Positions 61,301 through 64,000 of a DNA stretch of 64,000 nucleotides are shown piece by piece. A program made the translations under genes and the position numbers. This stretch comes from Phytophthora colocasiae (Eukaryota > Oomycota > Peronosporomycetes > Peronosporales > Peronosporaceae). The stretch spans positions 434,001 through 498,000 of the forward strand of contig JAGKQI010000043.1 of assembly GCA_018806915.1 (NCBI GenBank), read 5' to 3'. The notes beneath the pieces are model-generated. The model worked only from the letters and a program-made list of their open reading frames with translations. It had not been told where the DNA came from and did no database searches. The stretch's first letter is position 1. Each line of letters starts with the position of its first letter.

Positions 61301-62915
61301 CACACCGCAGACACTGTGTCTGCCCTTGCATACTTGGGTGTTCCACGATGATGACCGAGGTGAACCAAACGATCCTTACGATACTTTCAAGGGCTACCGG
61401 ACATCCTTCAGTTGTGAAAGTTAATTCCCACGCAGTTGATGTACTGGATTGGGGGCCTCCTTGGTCCAAATCTTCGAGGGTAAATGGTTCCTGAAGTTCT
61501 TGCTTCAGGAAAGCCAGCAGCCTAGGCTGATCCATCCCTCTGGTTACATTACGCAATACAACCGTATAGTCCGTCGTTTGTTGGATCAACTCGCCATTAG
61601 CATCGAACTGCCTGCTCCAAGTGTCTCCTTCCGACTCGCCTTCGGGCGATGAGTGGATATTCACTAAGGCGTGGTTGCCCTTGTGAAATGGGACCTCTAG
61701 ATCTTGGAACTGCCGGGCCATTTCCCTAGTGAAGAAATGGAATGAGATAGCATGGGTCACTGCATTGTAGCTGATGGTCTTGACTGCTGCCAACATCTTC
61801 CACAGCTGTTCAGAGCCGGCTCGTCTAGCTGTGGCAGCCGTGGATATACTCTCCTGTAGACTCCTGGTGCTTTGAAACGCTTCCTTGACTGGCCATTCGC
61901 CCCGCAGCTCCATCACTAGGCATCCTTCTACTTGAGCTCGGATCGTCAAAATCAATTTCAAACGGTCATCGTTCGTCATGATCCGATTTAAGAATTGCGG
62001 TAGCCTGCGACACACAATAGTCCCATCCACTAGCCCTTTCAGCACCGTCCATTCGTCTTGAGTTGCTTCTCGGAACGGTGTGTTCCGATGCTTCCCGTAC
62101 GTTTGCTCGCAGAGTTTTCGCAGCCGCTCCGTGTCCTCCTTGGAGTGCACTGCCTGGTTGAACATGAAGGTCTTTTGTCGGGCTCTTGGCTTGATAGTGT
62201 CCTCAGCTTCTCCAGGCTGGAGTCCAACCACCCTCTGCGTCCAGTGCGTTAAGATGGGAGCCTCCGCCACGGCTTCCTTGATTGTACATTGGCCCACGTA
62301 CTTGTTGAGAACATTCTCCAAAGATTGATTGGAATGAAATACTACTTGGCAGGCGCGAAGGGCTTGATCCTTCCATTCAGCCCAACCCACACCTTGGCGG
62401 ACTACTAAGACTTCGAACAGGTCGATCAGACGTTCTTTTTCCGCTCTCGTGAGGTTAGGCAGCCGCTTTGCCGCCGCCGATAACCCCTTCTTCCTCATAC
62501 TTCGTACGAATACCTCATCAAACAATTGTTGGGTTAAATCCATCCATGAATGCATGCGCGGTTTCGTCTTCGTCGCCTCTTGCAGCAAGTGTTTTAAGGC
62601 CCCTGCGAGTTGATCCGCTGTGAGTGGAGCGGTCTCCTCCACTGGCTGCTCTTGATGGTTTGCGGCGGTCGCTGAAGAGATCACTGTCTCCTCCCCTCTC
62701 CCCACTTCTCGTTTTCCTCCGGGTTCCGTTTCCTGCTCCTCTTGCGTTTCTGGTACGATTTCGTCTTGAGCAGGCCCCTTCGTTCCGGCCGTGATTCCCC
62801 TTCCGTTTACGGCCTTGTCACTGTCGTCCTCCCCAGTTACTGGGGAGTGACTCGGCATCAGTCCTCCACCGGGAGCTAGAGAACCTCCCCCTGGATCTCG
62901 GCCTCTCGGCTGCAT
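58350..62915 (-). CDS. Non-LTR element ORF1: gag-like protein with CCHC knuckle and OTU-like cysteine protease
   Basis: ATG at 62915, uninterrupted 1521 codons. Residues about 90-530 are a helical, RNA-binding-like region. A knuckle CLRCGGLGHPMGKC is at about 532-545, then a Lys/Ser-rich linker. Residues about 770-970 resemble an OTU protease: ATGNCQAYAVVQALAND (catalytic Cys in GNC; the usual DGNC is TGNC) and ILLYENSHFTAFVH (catalytic His). Next come a basic KRRKRR nuclear-localisation-like stretch, an acidic Ser-rich region, and a C-terminal domain of about 300 residues without known match. The protease may process the polyprotein or remove ubiquitin from host factors (inference). At three times normal ORF1 length it is unusual. 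Confidence 0.88.
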   Translation of the reverse strand: MQPRGRDPGGGSLAPGGGLMPSHSPVTGEDDSDKAVNGRGITAGTKGPAQDEIVPETQEEQETEPGGKREVGRGEETVISSATAANHQEQPVEETAPLTADQLAGALKHLLQEATKTKPRMHSWMDLTQQLFDEVFVRSMRKKGLSAAAKRLPNLTRAEKERLIDLFEVLVVRQGVGWAEWKDQALRACQVVFHSNQSLENVLNKYVGQCTIKEAVAEAPILTHWTQRVVGLQPGEAEDTIKPRARQKTFMFNQAVHSKEDTERLRKLCEQTYGKHRNTPFREATQDEWTVLKGLVDGTIVCRRLPQFLNRIMTNDDRLKLILTIRAQVEGCLVMELRGEWPVKEAFQSTRSLQESISTAATARRAGSEQLWKMLAAVKTISYNAVTHAISFHFFTREMARQFQDLEVPFHKGNHALVNIHSSPEGESEGDTWSRQFDANGELIQQTTDYTVVLRNVTRGMDQPRLLAFLKQELQEPFTLEDLDQGGPQSSTSTAWELTFTTEGCPVALESIVRIVWFTSVIIVEHPSMQGQTQCLRCGGLGHPMGKCNMPMPALRGPGSIVATKGGVAALQVPPPTFTSWTEMKETIKANRHQYEQEMLQKRERAATDQVDSSSDQQSGLDAGTTPKENQDGWFDGGVTKGRTTGNKKGSAGIGAGNKPQETAKSKLTARTKPVDESGSSKSTKPPIPEQAQRQEVSVTKHSRTEPDKVKKGAKHQEIQTIELLVQEVDAKTELKVLLETVKAKKGELIPAEVSADMEISPSAAFSIEQAAAMMGIHKVVTPATGNCQAYAVVQALANDSFSGIHPELAQATTAIKKGCLARAQMDFHLKFPPGLRKSTLANLGRGYEKMSPQVSESEFRRYLKEYCTSPSEVEAFLSMAFWGGNDTLSTFGTLLQRQIYIISPSEESSYVGVQHLVPATMKEGKKDFETCTEYQLSLAECVKEVIELKQDPDSKTAKWPIILLYENSHFTAFVHGKRRKRRAEPEEEDSSDVDMSEDDNEDFTDDKPMASGPADGSLDHPEGEGDVVMSSPSSSVRQQRDSTISETQTEHSSREPGQSQRTMYGSQSPWDPEHWDGDLDDLKRRLDGPTIHHELKREIIQILQVLDERTRELLHFLVETVSRLSLHEQHQLLAADLNDTGQRQALMAQYQIPEPVVRQWQETIRSELAAQACQDELDSSMSTPPRTPDSDYVPSRTPSSEESELSPRTTPKGRVSKVPAELRGPTKAFQVGSRNILQDSSETDGQGSGDDPIRNLQAQFDEVASPKPKKTEDTPQKWYDVWDAQEHDWVQHTGIAYPAVAAPTAVWENAVTKEPNRVQHLLRSFSHAHLIVLGMEPRTIILLTSAWRHQCWRAAAQNGIQNQGNPERSNRLKEWERRVDSAAERSKQSVLINSSQEWMTLRQEKYGHDPVMRLCSPHRASALGAYLLCAFLYAEKIAAMLGGYAHPNDSIVELLLRYLEAYRTNPRFRANFEHEEGVDTAVLQWTKVASFMDKAVADSSKAGDDFDPNDGEEGALATQY

Positions 62916-63031
62916 GGTGCAATGTCTTGGTTTTAGTATACCACAGATGTCTCGGCACTTGGTCCACTCCCGATCCCAAAACAGCTCGTGCTTGCTGCTG
63001 GGGCTCTTGTCGCAAAATCGAAAGTGTTTGT

Positions 63032-63048
63032 CTTTCCTGCCATTTCAG
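63032..63048. repeat. 17-bp target site duplication (right)
   Basis: Exact second copy of CTTTCCTGCCATTTCAG. Confidence 0.93.
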
Positions 63049-63227
63049 CCGCGGACCAGGCCGCGTACGATGCCGGAGACACCAGCAGCAGCCAGTCGCG
63101 AGTTGGTCCTGAAGCGAGTGACACTGCATCGGGTACTGGCAGCACCGTTAGCGGAGCGACGTCATCTACGACGACTGTGGCCTGGAGTTTGGCCATTGCA
63201 ATGGCTGTGGCTATGGCACTGAACTAG
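63049..63227 (+). pseudogene. GPI-anchored protein gene, last exon, right part
   Basis: Continues the frame from 53689: AADQAAYDAGDTSSSQSRVG, a Ser/Thr/Gly-rich stalk, and a hydrophobic C-terminus VAWSLAIAMAVAMALN before TAG at 63225. This is the pattern of a GPI-anchor addition signal. The ectodomain lies in unidentified upstream exons, so the protein family is unknown. The 9.3-kb insertion removes the anchor from any transcript ending in the element. Confidence 0.65.
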
Positions 63228-63779
63228 GAAGAGGTACATTTATTGCGGTAATACAACTCAGCATGTGCTACGCAGCTCTTGCACGGTCATCTGAACCAGA
63301 GCGCGCGGTACAGTTAGGGTCGTTGCAGTTGAAGTTGTCAATTTTTTTGCTGTCCGTGAGTGCGTGTTTACGCGACGCGCCGGCTTGGTCATCGCATCAT
63401 CTTGCCCATCATCTGCTGCAACCGACTCAGATCGCCTGGATTTTTCCTGCAATACACTCCGCGCCAGGATAGATCGGCCACCCACGTTGCTGGCCGTAAC
63501 TCAGTCAATTTTAGAAGTTGGAGCCTGCTATTTAGATATGTTTTGCAGCTATTTTTGACTAAAGCGGTGTTTGTGCTAACGAGCTGGATATTGCAATTCA
63601 TCGGGTGGCTAGCATACAGAGGAGCACTTTTGGCACCACGACAGGTTAGATCGGCCGCCAACACAATACAAATCTCAAATCAAATGTGACTAAATGATTG
63701 CATATCAAAAGAGTCGATAAAGACGAGTGGTCTGTATTGGTGCTTACTTGGCAAGATACCACGCAAGAAAAAGCCCCAC
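63228..63779. other. Intergenic region
   Basis: About 550 bases with only short ORFs, none with recognisable motifs. It probably includes the 3' end of the GPI-protein gene and the 5' flank of a Tc1-like element. Confidence 0.4.
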
Positions 63780-64000
63780 CAACCCCAGAAGAAGCCCCGC
63801 CTCACTGATAATGAGCGGGGTAGAATTCAAGGCCTTCGGGAAGCGGGTGTGAGCGCTCGTAACACTGCACTGCTGACCTCCCGCAGTCGAGACACCGTCG
63901 CCCGTGTTGTTGCCCCAGCTCCCACTGCGAAACAAAAGCGCCCAGGCCCCCCACCTTATCTAACGGATCGTGAAACGCGGCGCCTAGTGCGCGAAGCGTC
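63780..64000 (+). CDS. Tc1/mariner-like transposase, N-terminal part (runs off right edge)
   Basis: The open frame reads PQKKPRLTDNERGRIQGLRE, AGVSARNTALLTSRSRDTVA and YLTDRETRRLVREA. This is the paired HTH DNA-binding region of Tc1 transposases ('LTDxERGRIxGLxEAG ... LTDRxxRxLVR'). No ATG was located with confidence. The catalytic DDE domain would lie beyond the window. Confidence 0.78.

Larger units (their letters stand above)
53690..63031 (-). mobile_element. Non-LTR retrotransposon with OTU-protease ORF1, 9.34 kb
   Basis: Minus-strand element bounded by exact 17-bp duplications. Order from its 5' end (63031): short leader, ORF1 (gag-like, CCHC, OTU), ORF2 (APE endonuclease, reverse transcriptase, zinc-finger tail), then a 3' end in a (CT)n tract instead of poly(A). 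Length and near-intact ORFs suggest a full-length recent insertion. L1/Tad-like by APE endonuclease plus RT arrangement; the clade is not resolved. Confidence 0.93.

Noticed and set aside
1..64000. CRISPR arrays, rRNA genes, bacterial operons
   Set aside because: No spaced repeats of CRISPR type and no rRNA; introns, chromoviruses and receptor kinases show a eukaryotic genome.

Overview
The window looks like nuclear DNA of an oomycete, most likely Phytophthora or a close relative. The evidence is: a head-to-tail array of tyrosine-kinase-like (TKL) receptor kinases with secreted ectodomains, SHAQKYF-type Myb proteins, fragments of helicase-associated (HA) domain repeat proteins typical of oomycetes, short introns (about 60-155 nt) with GTRNGT-like donors, and a heavy load of chromodomain Ty3/gypsy, Copia, non-LTR, hAT, pogo, Merlin and Tc1-like elements. 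No RNA gene or CRISPR array was recognised.

Layout. 1-5.0 kb is transposon debris: a minus-strand Copia gag-pol running off the left edge, a frameshifted PolB gene of Polinton/Maverick type, and two oppositely oriented pieces of Merlin (IS1595-like) transposase. 5.2-30.9 kb is an array of nine related receptor-like TKL genes. Six share one cysteine-containing ectodomain family (some copies lack the ectodomain or the kinase). Three have mucin-like Thr/Pro-rich ectodomains. Several are broken: the first is split by a very young gypsy element (identical 512-bp LTRs, 5-bp target duplication), another is split by a hAT-like insertion (8-bp duplication), and others carry frameshifts. Two have lost the DFG aspartate and the glycine loop and are predicted pseudokinases.

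30.9-43.4 kb is the housekeeping part: an HA-domain fragment, GPN1-type GTPase, a FAIM1-domain protein with SH3-like repeats, two Myb/SHAQKYF genes, a VPS9-domain Rab5-GEF candidate, and a second HA fragment. 43.6-49.1 kb is a near-intact chromovirus with a textbook -1 ribosomal frameshift signal between gag and pol. An internally deleted pogo-like element then sits 94 bp upstream of a secreted PLC-like phosphodiesterase gene. 53.7-63.0 kb is a 9.3-kb non-LTR retrotransposon whose first ORF carries an OTU-like cysteine protease domain. It lies, with a 17-bp target duplication, inside the last exon of a gene for a GPI-anchored protein. A Tc1-like transposase starts at the right edge.

The kinase array is the biological core. 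Tandem duplication, separation of ectodomain and kinase modules, kinase inactivation and repeated transposon insertion have produced a mixture of intact receptors, kinase-less receptors, ectodomain-less pseudokinases and insertion-split genes. Many frameshifts in otherwise young genes are single-base losses in short homopolymers, so sequencing or assembly error must be separated from real decay.
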